Positions 47,819 through 59,700 of a DNA stretch of 64,000 nucleotides are shown piece by piece. The position numbers and the translations under genes are program-made. Below the pieces are notes generated by a model that worked only from the letters and a program-made list of their open reading frames with translations, was not told the DNA's origin and made no database searches. Source of the stretch: Heliocidaris tuberculata (taxonomy: Eukaryota; Echinodermata; Echinoidea; Camarodonta; Echinometridae); NCBI GenBank assembly GCA_025618425.1, contig CM046842.1, forward strand, positions 38,281,054 through 38,345,053. The letters are read 5' to 3'. How positions within the stretch are numbered: the first letter of the stretch is position 1; every line of letters starts with the position of its first letter.

Positions 47819-48729
47819 AGGCCTAGACTAGAGGAGCCAAACTTTCTAAAGAGAGATAGACAAAATTCAACATGTCGGCGGAGCTCCTTGGCCCAACTTG
47901 GCTTGGCTTCAGCTCAACTTGGCATAATCAGTCGTGATATACTATCTATAGACCTAGTCCCCACCATACCCTAACCCACTCATAGCGACTTTACTATACT
48001 TCGTGTGTAGACTCTAGGCAGTCATCCACCTCGACACTTTCAAAACACCACTGCACAAAAGTCACCAACATTCACTCATAATCGGCATTTAATTTACAAG
48101 AAACAACACCAACATATTCATAAAATACAATAAATTCAACTCACCGATGTTGGAAAAGATAATTTCGAAAATGAAATCCGTAATTTACTGTCACTTCTGG
48201 CGAAACGGGGTATCGCAAGTCATGATGTACATTTCCTGATCGCCGCGAGCGCTGACATCTCGCGCTAAAAAATTCAGTCGTTAAAAGTTCGGTTCCTATC
48301 GCGCACACGTAAGTCCCAATTTTCCGTGTGTGCGATCGTAGAGATCGATCTGCACGCGATACCGAGTTTCGTTGTGGACAAAATTTTATTGGCCGATTTA
48401 GTCTAAAAACATCGGAAGCTGGAAAACAACATGCGATCGCGAAAAAAATTGGCGGGAATTTCTTAGGTTTTGGACATGATTTTGACTTTGGATATTGCTG
48501 GACATGCTGGAAATATCAGAAGTTCTTCCTAACGGCCATTTAAGGTAGGAAAGAGATTTTAAAGCGCTGAATTTGAAAGGAAGTATTTTAAACATATATC
48601 TTACTTTTCCCCCCATACCTAAGTACATGCGATAGAAAATGACTAGTATTTTTGCATTCGTCCCGCGTAGTGGTCAATATGACCACTATACTATCATGAC
48701 TATAGTCTAGACCTAGTTACGTGGTGTGC
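47819..48729. other. Intergenic, no gene seen
   Basis: Includes a small palindrome AGTGGTCAATATGACCACT at about 48669-48687. No coding region supported. Confidence 0.4.
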
Positions 48730-48732
48730 CCC

Positions 48733-48868
48733 GGCCCTAACCCTAGACCTAACCCTAATCCTAATCCTAAACCCTACCCTAACCCTAATCCTAATCCTAA
48801 ACCCTAATCATAACCCTAAAACCTAACCTTAATCCTAAACCCTAACCCTAACCCTAATCCTAAAAAAC
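48733..48868 (+). repeat. Interstitial telomere-like repeat (CCCTAA variants)
   Basis: About 20 CCTAAC/CCTAAT/CCTAAA units, degenerate. The reverse complement corresponds to TTAGGG, the usual deuterostome telomere repeat. Confidence 0.85.
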
Positions 48869-49827
48869 TTAGAAATTTTTTGAAGCGGGGACTATATCAC
48901 GATTATGCCCTCAACTTACATGTAGCCCTGCCGAGCCGAGCCCGGGAGGAGGCGGTGGAGATTCGTTGACGCTGCGCCGTTGAGCCATTTTCATGATTGA
49001 TGACAATATGCCATGCCAATAACCACCCGCTTTAAAAGTTTAAGTTACTTTCCGTAATCTATATGAAAGACAACAAATTCATCAAGGCTATAATATCATA
49101 CATACCTATAACATCTTCCTTGAATGATGACCATTTAGATTAATTACTTTGAAACTGAACCCTGCCAAGAAAGAAAATTAGTAAGTTTCAGGCAACTTAT
49201 TCACAGATCACACATCCACGTACCGTACGCCAGCGCCAGCGCCATGCCAATTAATAAGTTGATTCAAGACGTTCAAAAAAAAAAAAAAATTAAAATTAAA
49301 AGATAAGCAACCACATTGCCACCAAAATTATCAATGAATGTCACAGCATCACTTCTATCCATTTTCCCTGAATATTACAGAGAAAACAAAAACAAACTTA
49401 ATTACAAAGGAGTTTACTTTAAACAATAAAACCTAACTTTATTGACATGTAATAATATATTTTTTAATTTTAACAACAAATTCCATCGAGACTAACATAA
49501 CATGACGATCGCCCTCTCTTGGCCTCTTTCTAAAATATCAGTGGAGGGGTCTCAAGTTGGTGAGGAAACTGGCATTAAAATCTGTCAAAATTTCTGTAAT
49601 CCTTTCCTTAGAAATAAAAGTATGGATATTATCGTAGATCTAATACATTCATTTATTAATTAATGAAAGTAACTTGTACTAAGTTCGCTTATATATCCCC
49701 TATAGTGACTCATGAAATTTACCTATCGCCGTCTAGCCTTTTTCATCGAACTCTCAGTATCGTGCGTGTTATGTACTGTGGCTATGGTCGCTGTGATCCC
49801 AAACCCATAAATTGCAAAGAATAAGTG
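48869..49827. other. Intergenic, no gene seen
   Basis: AT-rich, with an A-run at about 49276-49290; nothing supported. Confidence 0.4.
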
Positions 49828-50023
49828 GGAAAGAGTTTCTTTTGCGACAGCCACCCTAAACATGCTAAACCCTAACCCTAACCCTAACATGTCTAACCCT
49901 AACCCTAAACCCTAAACCCTAACCCTAACCCTAAGGTTGTATTATAACCTTGTACATTGGATAAGTGCCCTAACCCTAACCCTACATTCATTTTGGGTGG
50001 CTGTCGCAAAAGGTACTCTTACC
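49828..50023. mobile_element. 196-bp MITE with a telomeric-repeat core and 8-bp duplication
   Basis: Inverted ends GGAAAGAGTTTCTTTTGCGA and (complemented) GGTAAGAGTACCTTTTGCGA, continuing through CAGCCACCC, about 29 bp. AATAAGTG flanks both sides (49820-49827, 50024-50031). Between the ends are roughly 14 CCCTAA-type units, broken by TAACATGTCTAAC and by a 37-bp stretch at 49936-49972. Confidence 0.8.
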
Positions 50024-50106
50024 AATAAGTGCAATAAACGGAGACACGTGAATATATGTTTGTGAAAATGCACTTTCGTATCCGCTTTGGTGTGCTGATG
50101 CGCATG

Positions 50107-50134
50107 GGGGGGGGGGGGGGAGGGGGGGGGGGGG
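50107..50134 (+). repeat. G-run
   Basis: Poly-G with one A interruption, inside an open frame that I reject. Confidence 0.8.
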
Positions 50135-50458
50135 TTGGCATACGACTAGCAGTATTGCTATCTAGAGATCTAGTGGTGTCCTATCTACCAAAGATTTGTT
50201 TGGAACAACTGCAGAAATACCCTGCACGACAATGTATATATATTCAGAATGAGGCATATAATATATATTAGAGTAGGGACGCCAATACGCTGAGTGTGCG
50301 TAGCTACGCTTCGCTTTACGTGCTCGTCGTCGCCCTGACAAATTATTGGCAAATTGTTGGGGACTGCAAAATCCTTTTTTAAAAACTATTCACTTAAGTA
50401 ATCAATGAAACAAAGACAATGACACACTCAAAAACATACCTTTAATGACGATCTTTAA

Positions 50459-50859
50459 CCCTTTCAGGACAGGAATTAAGGGCTAAATTGATCACATTTT
50501 GATCTTCAAATTGGCAACAATATTTTTCTTTTAGTGCTACATGGTTCTAATAAGGTGTAATGTCTTTGAAAATAATACACATGGTTATGAATTTTGTCGA
50601 AATGTTGAAAAAATTGCCAATTTTGATAAAAAATAAGGATTTTGAATCTCTCAATGTGTTGCCAATTTAAGGATTTTAAAACTTATTCTCCTATTCAAAA
50701 TTCCTGGCATCAAACGCAATATGGTAATGCAACAAAAATGGACATAGTGTGTGCAGAAATTTTTGCTCTTTCTACTCATGTATCTGGTATATTTTTTAGA
50801 GCTCTGAATAAAAAGTTATTGAGCCAAACCACAAAATGTGGTCAATTGTCTCGAATGGG
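50459..50859 (-). mobile_element. TTAA-flanked MITE family, copy 5
   Basis: CCCTTTCAGGACAGGAATTA ... TCGAATGGG with TTAA at 50455-50458 and 50860-50863. Confidence 0.85.
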
Positions 50860-50863
50860 TTAA

Positions 50864-53800
50864 CAGAACTAACTCGTTTGAGTTACGGTGTTGCAGATTT
50901 CAGCGAATTTGAATCCAATAATCTTCGTAGCAGCTAACGGAAAACGCGCACACATCGACTATGCGTAACGAGCCAAAAATTCTAGAGGGCGCTGCAAATT
51001 TGATCACTAAAAATCTTCTAATTGGCAACAAGTAGGCTCAAAAAATAAGGTGTCTAGCTTCAGCCAACGAACTTTTGATAGTGAATAATGCATGAGATGT
51101 CAATGTACGATACCCCTATAGACTTGAAAATATAAAGAAAACAAAGGATATCTTTTTTATTTCAGACTTTTACTTTATTGACATGCAGGTATTTATAGAA
51201 CATGATTTTTAAGTCAACCGTACTTTGATTTAAGCTCCATAGCTGTAGCCATCTCAAAAATAGAGGGAAAACTGTGAGTAATGACGTCATTTTGTTGCTC
51301 CGACCGGGTCTGTAACTCATGAATAAAGATCAGTATCTAGACTATTATCGGTAAAATATCGATATGGAAATATGAATATTGATGAGTTTCGTACACAAAT
51401 ACGTAGGGCCGTCACATAGCTAGTCTCAAACGAAGACCCCATTTCTCATATCACTGCACACAGCGTCAAGCTCGTCCATAGAGTGAAATACTAACCCAAT
51501 GAGTATGAAAAGTGTGTCAAAAGGATATTTAGTAAATATGACTGAATAATAGTCTACTCTTACCGTCAAAGTGCTGAGAAGAGGGGAAAAAACGTGTCAT
51601 GGCATGCATGTGTGGTATCATGCTGGAAAGCTTGTGTGTGACTGTAGTCGTGTGTGACTGTACAAGAGTCGTCGTGTATTTTTTGTCGCGCGTGCCGACG
51701 CCGAAGCGTAGCCCATTTTGAGAGAGAGAGGGAGAGAGAGATATGTAAACACCCAGAGGTCAATACATTTCGAGAGGTGGAGGACAAATAAATTAGGGAC
51801 AAGACCGGGGGGACAGAGCCTTCATTGTTTCGAACTCAAGCATGTACCATTCCTTTGCATCAGTTTACAGTTATGAGCTGCAAAATGCAAGGGACTTTCG
51901 CATGAGTATACCTGTATAACAAAGATGTAATATGTGATCATTAGCTACAGGGTATGCCCCTAGCCCCTCTTTTAAATTTAGAGAAAGATAGGGGGAAATA
52001 AAGAGAGAATGGGGAATAATTCTCTTAAATAATATATTTTATGTAATATATATTTTGGGGGACAAACCTTTGATAGACCCTTGGCCTTTTGTTTGTCCCT
52101 CCATATTTAGATATATTCTGTTTATTTGTACGTACTATTTTTATTGTATGATGTACATGTACCCATCTCTATTGTTGAATTTTCATGTTTTTATTGTTAA
52201 TTTCTTGATATTTTCAATTGTAATGACTTTATTTTATCATTGTAAATTTTATCAAATGTGGAATAAATTAAATTGAATTGAATTGATTGATAATGATGAA
52301 GATATGATTGACTAATATAATAACGTAAAGTATTCCTGTTTTTAAATGTATTGTATAAAATAAAGATTGTTGTTGAAGTGTGATTTTTTTGAAAAAATAA
52401 TATTTGATTGCAAATTGTCCCGCAATTCAGCTGAGGCTGCAAAATGATAATAAAATGAACTGAACTGAAAATGAAAGAGAAGTAGGACCCTCTCCCACAC
52501 CAGGCCACACCATTGACGATATGAAATCTTTCTTCAGCCACTTTGTAAGACTGCTGCCCCACCGCCCCTCCCCTCCCCCCCCCCCCACCTCCCATCCCGA
52601 CAACATCCCTCAAGCATTGCTGCACCATCCACCTCTTGTGATGATTACGTAATAATGAACACATCGCAGGAGTTTTTTAAAAAATGGTTTGTGCACTTGC
52701 CCTTTTTTTTACTTTCCTCTTATATTTTTTTCCTTCTTTCATTTTCCTTTATTTTAATCACATATTATTAGTTATATTATTTTGTCACTTATTTATTTGT
52801 GGAGAAGGTACGATGGCCGAGCGTTTATGGACTTTTCCCCCTCAATTTTTTTGAAATTCCCCACCCCCCCCCCCCCTTTTCCTCTCCCTTTTTATAATGT
52901 CGATTTTGTTTGACGGCTTACTAGTTCAGTTTAGTTCATTCGGCATCAAGCAGAGAGACAATGAATCATGAAAAAGGGTCCAAAACGGGGACAAAGACCC
53001 ATTGCCAAAATTTATTATGTCTAATCCTTGTTACGAGGCTTTGTGCCTTTTCGGCGTTGCCGGTTTTGCTGACACCATTACACCAATCCTTTTACCTTGT
53101 AATATTATTTTTATTTAAAAATAAATTCATAATAAAAAAATATGAGCAACGAAATATATTTACATTTCTGATTATTATTATTTTAGACTTCTTTTTTCTC
53201 ATAACATATTTTTAAGCATGCTCATAATCATAATCATAATTTACCGACCTACATAAAATCGGCAACATAAGCTGACTTGATCTAGCGAATATGAGCGAAA
53301 CCGCTAGGTTCAGTGCAGTGATATGCTGAGTCACAATGCAGTGCGTATGTAACTCTGTGTGCAGTCATGTCGGTGGCAGTGCGGGGCTGACGACAAGACG
53401 AGAAACCACAAATAAGGCGAGTAAGATTACAGAAATATTGAAATCATATTGTTAACAGCTATCAACCCAAACTTTTCGTGATAATCGATTTTTTTAGCAT
53501 AATTTGAGGTCGAAATCTTCCATTTCGTACTCGGTCTCACAATATTGAAATTTAAAATACCGTGTACGGATTTTTCAAGACTAGCCACCAAAACTTGAGC
53601 TGGATGGGTCGATCGCGCGGGGGATTTGAATTGCGTAATTTGCGCAGGTTTGTGATTGTTATTGTAATTAGGTAACACACCCCCTTTTCAAGGCCTTTCT
53701 CATTTCAAACGTAACTTATCGACCATGACATTGCAAGTTTTCCAAGGCAACAAGCACTGATTTGGCGTAGCTGGAATCGCCAACTTTGGAGCAAAATATC

Positions 53801-55380
53801 TCACTTTGAAGGCTGTTTTGGATACATCAAATAGGTGAGTTTGCCTTTGGAAGACATTGCCTTTCATTTAAACCCCATTTTGACCTTCAGAAAGGATTAA
53901 TTAAAAAGATAGATTTTTATATTGGTGTCCCTAATTAGAGACACCAAGACGTCGCAGAATGCTGGCTACGCGTTTTGCCACTCATTCTCGCTCGGCCGAG
54001 CTCGGCTTGAACCAAAAATTTACGTTCGGATTTATGTAGGCAATGAGTTTGAAAATCGCGCGATCGATTGCGCAATGCGCTTGCCTAGACTTGTAGTTGT
54101 ACACAGGTATGGTACACACAGAACGAACAACGGAACATTAACGCAAAGCAATCTCTCTCTCCCTCTCTTCATCATATCAACACACACGCGACCATGTCAC
54201 CAGGCAAAAGCACATGTGTTCATAAAAACAAGGAGCTTCAACAACCCCTAAATCTCTTTCACTCTCTCCTCACACTCACAAAAGTCCATTCATAATATAG
54301 TCTAGTTGTAGTCATGACCACGTCCAATGTACACACAGTGTATCATTCATTTCTCTTTCTTGCACTCTCTCTCTAACTCTCGATCTCATGATCATGCATG
54401 TTTTGTACATGTGATCGATTCGTGACAGAAGAGAGACATCTAACTTCTGATTCGTTGAGAAAATTCTACCTCTAGAATATACCCTAGTCGTTTTTACTAA
54501 ATAATCTTCCAAAAGGTTCGAATGTATGAATCTCAATGCGTAACATGTGGGTGCATAGTGTGTGTCCGCAGCTGTGTGCAAAAATTTGTAAAAACGACTG
54601 CGCAACACCTCTAGCTGCACGGTGGTGACGCTCGCGTCCTATTATATATTCATGAGCCACGAGGAGAAATGACGTCATTTAGGTAGTTTTTTTTTTGATG
54701 TAGAGGTGAGGCCTGTTTAAGGATTAAGTCCAAACCAACATTTAAATGTTTGTAAAATTATGTTTTACCTATGTATGTCTGTCAAAGAAAATATATTTTG
54801 AAATAAAAAATATATTACAATTTTTTTCGATATTTTTTTTTCAAAAAAAGTACACATGACTGACACCTAATAAAACAATCTCTATCAAAATGTCTATGGA
54901 TGAACATAGTCGACAGATTTTTCGTATGTACCCGTTGCCAAATAGAAAGAATTTTAGCGATCGAAATCTCACGCCCTCTGGAATTTCCGAAGCTTGTTAT
55001 TCCTATGAATTCTAGCGGCTGCTGCCTCGATCTTTCGATCGAAATTCGCCAATTTTGAAAGAATTGTGCTTCAAGCAAGTAAGTCTAGATAGGAATTGTG
55101 ATTATTGGTAATATTCTTTTACTGTGATTATATTTTTTTTAAAGATAATCACGAGAATGTATTTTTTTTTTAATGTTGAAAATTCGATGCCAAGGTGAAG
55201 TCACAAAACGGTCAAAATTGTAGCTGAACCGCGCGCATTTAATGGAAAATTGCACTTTTAGCAAAGGAGGTCAGATGGAGCTATTGGTATGCCTTTGATT
55301 TGGAAGTCTTTTCCTGTCGTATTTTCCTACTATTTAGCTATTATCAGTCCTGACATGTGAATTCGAAAATCGGGTTGGTG

Positions 55381-55419
<39 letters not shown>

Positions 55420-55599
55420 GCGATGTGGTAATCCAAATGTGCAGGGTATTCTGCAGTTAAGCCATTTGTTTTTCGAGTGTATAATGTGATAAATTTTGGG
55501 TAATAAAGTTCTTTCATTCATCCATTCATTCAAATCCATGTCATGAGTTCCCTTTTTACCAATACGAGAAAAGGGTCACATTTTTTAGGCACTTATAGT
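50864..55599. other. 4.7-kb intergenic stretch, no gene supported
   Basis: AT-rich sequence with a GA tract (51720-51742), C-runs (52563-52586, 52861-52875), a near-perfect 26-bp palindrome beginning TTGGTGTC (53922-53947) and a CT/TA microsatellite (55381-55420). The RPL15 leader exon and promoter may lie here; AAGCAA|GTAAGT at 55079 and AATAG|GTGAGT at 53833 are candidate donors, but nothing decides between them. Confidence 0.4.
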
Positions 55600-55945
55600 G
55601 ACTGTACAAGCTTATCTGAAGATAACCTTGTACTCCAGACTAGCTTTTATGAGTGAATAGGCTTCAATACTTTGTGTGTATATAAGCAGGCCTTTTTCCA
55701 GTCTAGATCATTCATGCATAAAGATGAAAATAATTATTTAAAATTTCACTTTCAATTCTGAATCCCTAAATTTGTGGCACAGTAAGAGTTGAAGAGTCTC
55801 TGAATCAGATAATCTAGCAAATTTAAGAAAATTAAATCTTTGCTTAGAGCAATTTTGCTGTCTGTTTTTGACTGCTGCAACAGTGAATTTTGGACTGTCC
55901 CACATAGGCAAGGGCCTATGACTATGAGTGCATTTTAGGCCAAAT
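55600..55945 (+). repeat. Dispersed repeat shared with 43310-43640
   Basis: Inverted, diverged copy of the repeat inside the 5.4-kb element. Non-coding. Confidence 0.75.
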
Positions 55946-56415
55946 GAAATTTGAAAAAGTACCACATCTAGCTTCTTGTTCACGCCTATATCCCTGTCAT
56001 TTGTTGCCTTTAATTTAATAACGGTTGGTTTGTTTTTTCTTCAATTTTAAGAGTAAGAAATTCCAAAAATAATGGAAATCCAAGTGATTTTCACGATCAG
56101 CACTTTCTTGCACATGGTAATTGCCCCCTTTTGTTGTCTTTACCTTTGGAATGTAGTATGCTTGTCGCGAGTCTAACATTAATTTCATATAATGCTAATT
56201 TTGTGATGAAAGTTCATAAATTTATGTAACTAAAAGACCTTTATAATGTCCAGTGTATGTGCAACTGTCCCCCCCCCCCCTTTCCAATCTCACCATTATA
56301 TACAATTCCAATTGCATTTGAAAAAAAAAGTGCCTGCATTCCTCCCCCCCCCCCCCCCAAAAAAAAAAAGGCATTTGATTTAAGTTATCATGGGTAACAT
56401 TGGTGACATCATGCA

Positions 56416-56737
56416 TTAAATGTTTGTTTTCAATGTAGGTCCTCTCTCTGAACTAAGATACCATGGGGGCCTACAAGCAAGAAGTATGACTTAGGAAGCA
56501 GTGCGAATAACATCTTTAATGTTTGTTTTCAATAAAGGTTCACTCTCTGAACTGAGATACCATGGGGCTTTAACAAGCAAGAAGTATGACTTTAGGAAGC
56601 AGTGTGAATAACATCTTTAATTTTTGTTTTCAATACAGGTCCACTCTCTGAACTAAGATACCATGGGGGCCTACAAGCAAGAAGTATGACTTAGGAAGCA
56701 GTGTGAATAACATCTTTAATGTTTGTTTTCAATACAG
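56416..56737 (+). repeat. Three decayed tandem copies of the RPL15 start-exon 5' end
   Basis: A ~100-bp unit is repeated three times directly before the real exon: TTTGTTTTCAATACAG, then CTCTCTGAACTAAGATACC, then ATGGGGGCCTACAAG with the following coding bases. Acceptor AGs lie at 56437-56438, 56536-56537 and 56637-56638; the real one is 56736-56737. ATGs lie at 56463, 56562 and 56663; the real one is 56762. Copies 1 and 3 read MGAYKQEV then stop; copy 2 reads MGL then stop. All share a 6-nt deletion relative to the gene, except that copy 2 is disrupted there. Confidence 0.9.
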
Positions 56738-56761
56738 GTCCACTCTCTGAACTAAGATACC
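56738..56761 (+). promoter_or_regulatory. RPL15: RPL15 5' leader within the start exon
   Basis: 24 nt between the acceptor CAATACAG and the start codon (context GATACCATGG, a good initiation context). The upstream leader exon is not located. Confidence 0.6.
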
Positions 56762-59700
56762 ATGGGGGCATACAAGTACATGCAAGAAGTATGGCGTAAG
56801 AAGCAAAGTGATGTGATGAGGTTCCTGGTTCGTGTCAGGACCTGGCAGTTCCGCCAGCTGGCTGCCATCCACCGTGCCACCAGACCGATGCGACCGGACA
56901 AGGCACGCAGCATGGGATACAGGGCCAAGCAAGGTAATTCAGAATCAGAATTCATTGTAATGTTAGGCAAACAAATATTGATTCTTAGTTTCTCGTCCCC
57001 TCCTTCCTTTTTTCCAGTCCACCGTGATTTTGTTGTTGTTGCATATTTTTGTTCAGAAATGAAGAAAAAGAATGTGAGGACATCTAGACAAACAAATCTC
57101 ATTATTATAATGCATTTTTCCTCTTGTTTTTGAGCCTCTGTAGTGCATGTACAAAGGAAATCAATTTTTTTTTATAACTTTGTGTTGAAATAGACCAAAT
57201 AGCATTTTTATGTACAGGAAGAATATCATATTTCAAATAACATGGAACCCCTTCATCATTTTTGTAAAACCTGGACCAGAAACTAGGAATTAATTTTACT
57301 TGGCCTTATCTGATGAACCAGAGCAGGCATTGTAACAAAATTCATTAAGTCGGCCTAAAACCCGTGTTCTTTTGGGTTTATTTTGTTTGTATCTTTTTCT
57401 TTTATTTTTTTTTTTTATTTATCTCTTCCTCCTCCTCCTCCTTTTCCTCCTCCTTCTTTTTCTTCTTCTTCTTCATCACAATGCATTATTTAACTTATGA
57501 AAGTGACATTTGTAACTTTTGTTAATACATTTTGGGGAGGAGATGCCCTAGATATCTTTCTTATTGTGAGGTCTCCCATGGTTTTTATTAAACACTCCCG
57601 AGAACCGTACTTTGTACTACGCATTCAGTTATCTTGTCTTCCAGGGTACGTGATCTACCGCATTCGTCTCCGCCGTGGAGGACGCAAGAGGCCCGTGCCA
57701 AAGGGCGCTACCTATGGCAAGCCGACCAACCAGGGAGTCAACCAGCTCAAGTACCAGAAGTCTCTTCAGTCCACAGCCGAGGAGCGCGTCGGTCGCCGAT
57801 GTGGCGCCCTCCGTGTTCTCAACAGCTACTGGATCTGCGAGGACTCCACATACAAATACTTTGAGGTGAGAAGAGTATTTAGAGCTCCTCCTGACTTTGG
57901 GGGGGAGGGGGGGATGGTATACAAATATATACTGCCATGAGAGGGTCTGGTTGAAACTTTGGTCCCAAGGTGATGTGAACCACAACTATTTTCATCAGTG
58001 GCACATCCCCAAAGGAAAATGGCCGTCTTCACGTCACTGAGAGATGAGGGTACCATAGTTTAGCCAGAGACTCAAATGGGCCATTCTTTGTAAAGTGAAA
58101 CTTTCGGTCACACATGTGACCATCGAATTTTGCCTCATTCCGGAAAATCAGGCTATAATTAATTGATTTTTTTTATATTACCAGTTTTTTTACATGAAAA
58201 AGATTTCCTTTTCCTTGACAAGAAAGAGTCATTACCCAACCATAATGTTTTTACAGAGACATTTAAAAATGCCCCTTTTTGAGTGGTCACACACATGACC
58301 GACCCACTTTTCATCTCTAAATGAAAAAAATGATCACAAATTTATGGAAAATTGCTTTCAAACTGTTCAGAGCAGATGGATACATGTATAATATAAGATA
58401 ACAGACATCAGAGCATGCATGTTGACATGTTGGCAACGTTAAAAACCCTTCATATGTCGACGGTAGTGTTGACATCAAGCATGTCGATACCAGCACTAAG
58501 TAGTAGTAGTAGTAGTATAGTAGTGGTGGTGGTGGTGAAGGAAATGATTGTATGTTCTTGTTAATTTATGTTCTTTTTTCTTTCTCTCTCTCTCCTTCCA
58601 TTCTTATGTTTTCATGTGCTTAGAAACATTGTTTTAAGCACTTAATAAATAATTATTCAAGTGGTTATACAACACATGCTCCGTGATCACTATGCAAATA
58701 TTTGGCTTCAACCTTGGTGGACCTAACCCCGTTCCTAACTCTGACCCTAGTCCTAAACCTAACAGGAAAACCCAATAGACCGGTTGATAATGTATTCAAA
58801 TTTTATACATACCTTTCAAACAAAGATTGTTCTTGACAACCAGACATAGCAACAAGTAATGTATGCAAACTGGATTCCAAGCATTGAGGCTCATTTATAA
58901 AAAGCATTTCAGTGGAATAGCTGGTGTATTGCAACCTTATTCCTAACCTTACATCTTTATTTTTTTTGGGGGGGTGTTTCACAAAGAGTTACTGTGAACG
59001 CTGTTATTTTCGCGCAATTAAATTTTCCGCGCTGAGCGACCCCAAAACATATTCGCGGTTCTTAAATTCGCGCTGCTCAATTACACACTTCATTTATTAA
59101 TTTACACACACGTGCTCAAAAATGAATTGGACACACACACATATTAATGTGCTGAAGCGCGCAATTGATCCCCCATAGGAAATCAGGCTAATATTTTCGC
59201 GAGTTCTAGAATTTATGCCCACCGAAAATAGCGCGAAATCCGCAAAAATTAATGTACCACAAATGTTTCTGCATTTACAGTAAGTTGGACTGAAAGTCGC
59301 ACTTAAAATCCTAGTTGGTGCTGTATATTAAACATCACAGGGATGCCCAGTATTGGGAAGTCTATCATTGAGATTATGCGTTAAGTACCGGATGCGCATT
59401 GGCGCTTACGCATGACTCTAAGTCCAACTTAACTCTTTGTGAAACGCCCCCCTGGGGTGGTATTCTGAGATTTATTTCATCTTGATTTTAGTGAAATGAT
59501 TTTAATTATTATAACAATCTAGACTTATGGCGCATCATTGGTTAATGGCTGTGCAGAAGTGCCTGCTTAAGCGGAAGGCATCTGTGCAAACACCAGTGAA
59601 ATGTTGCAAATTAAATTTTTTTTTTTTTTTTTTCAAAATAAAACCTTTTCCCGAAAATCCAGATGAAATAATTCTCAGAATACCATCCCAGGGTAATATC

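Noticed and set aside
52197..52664. 155-aa minus-strand frame
   Set aside because: Crosses a poly-C run and AT-rich sequence, with no splice or family support.
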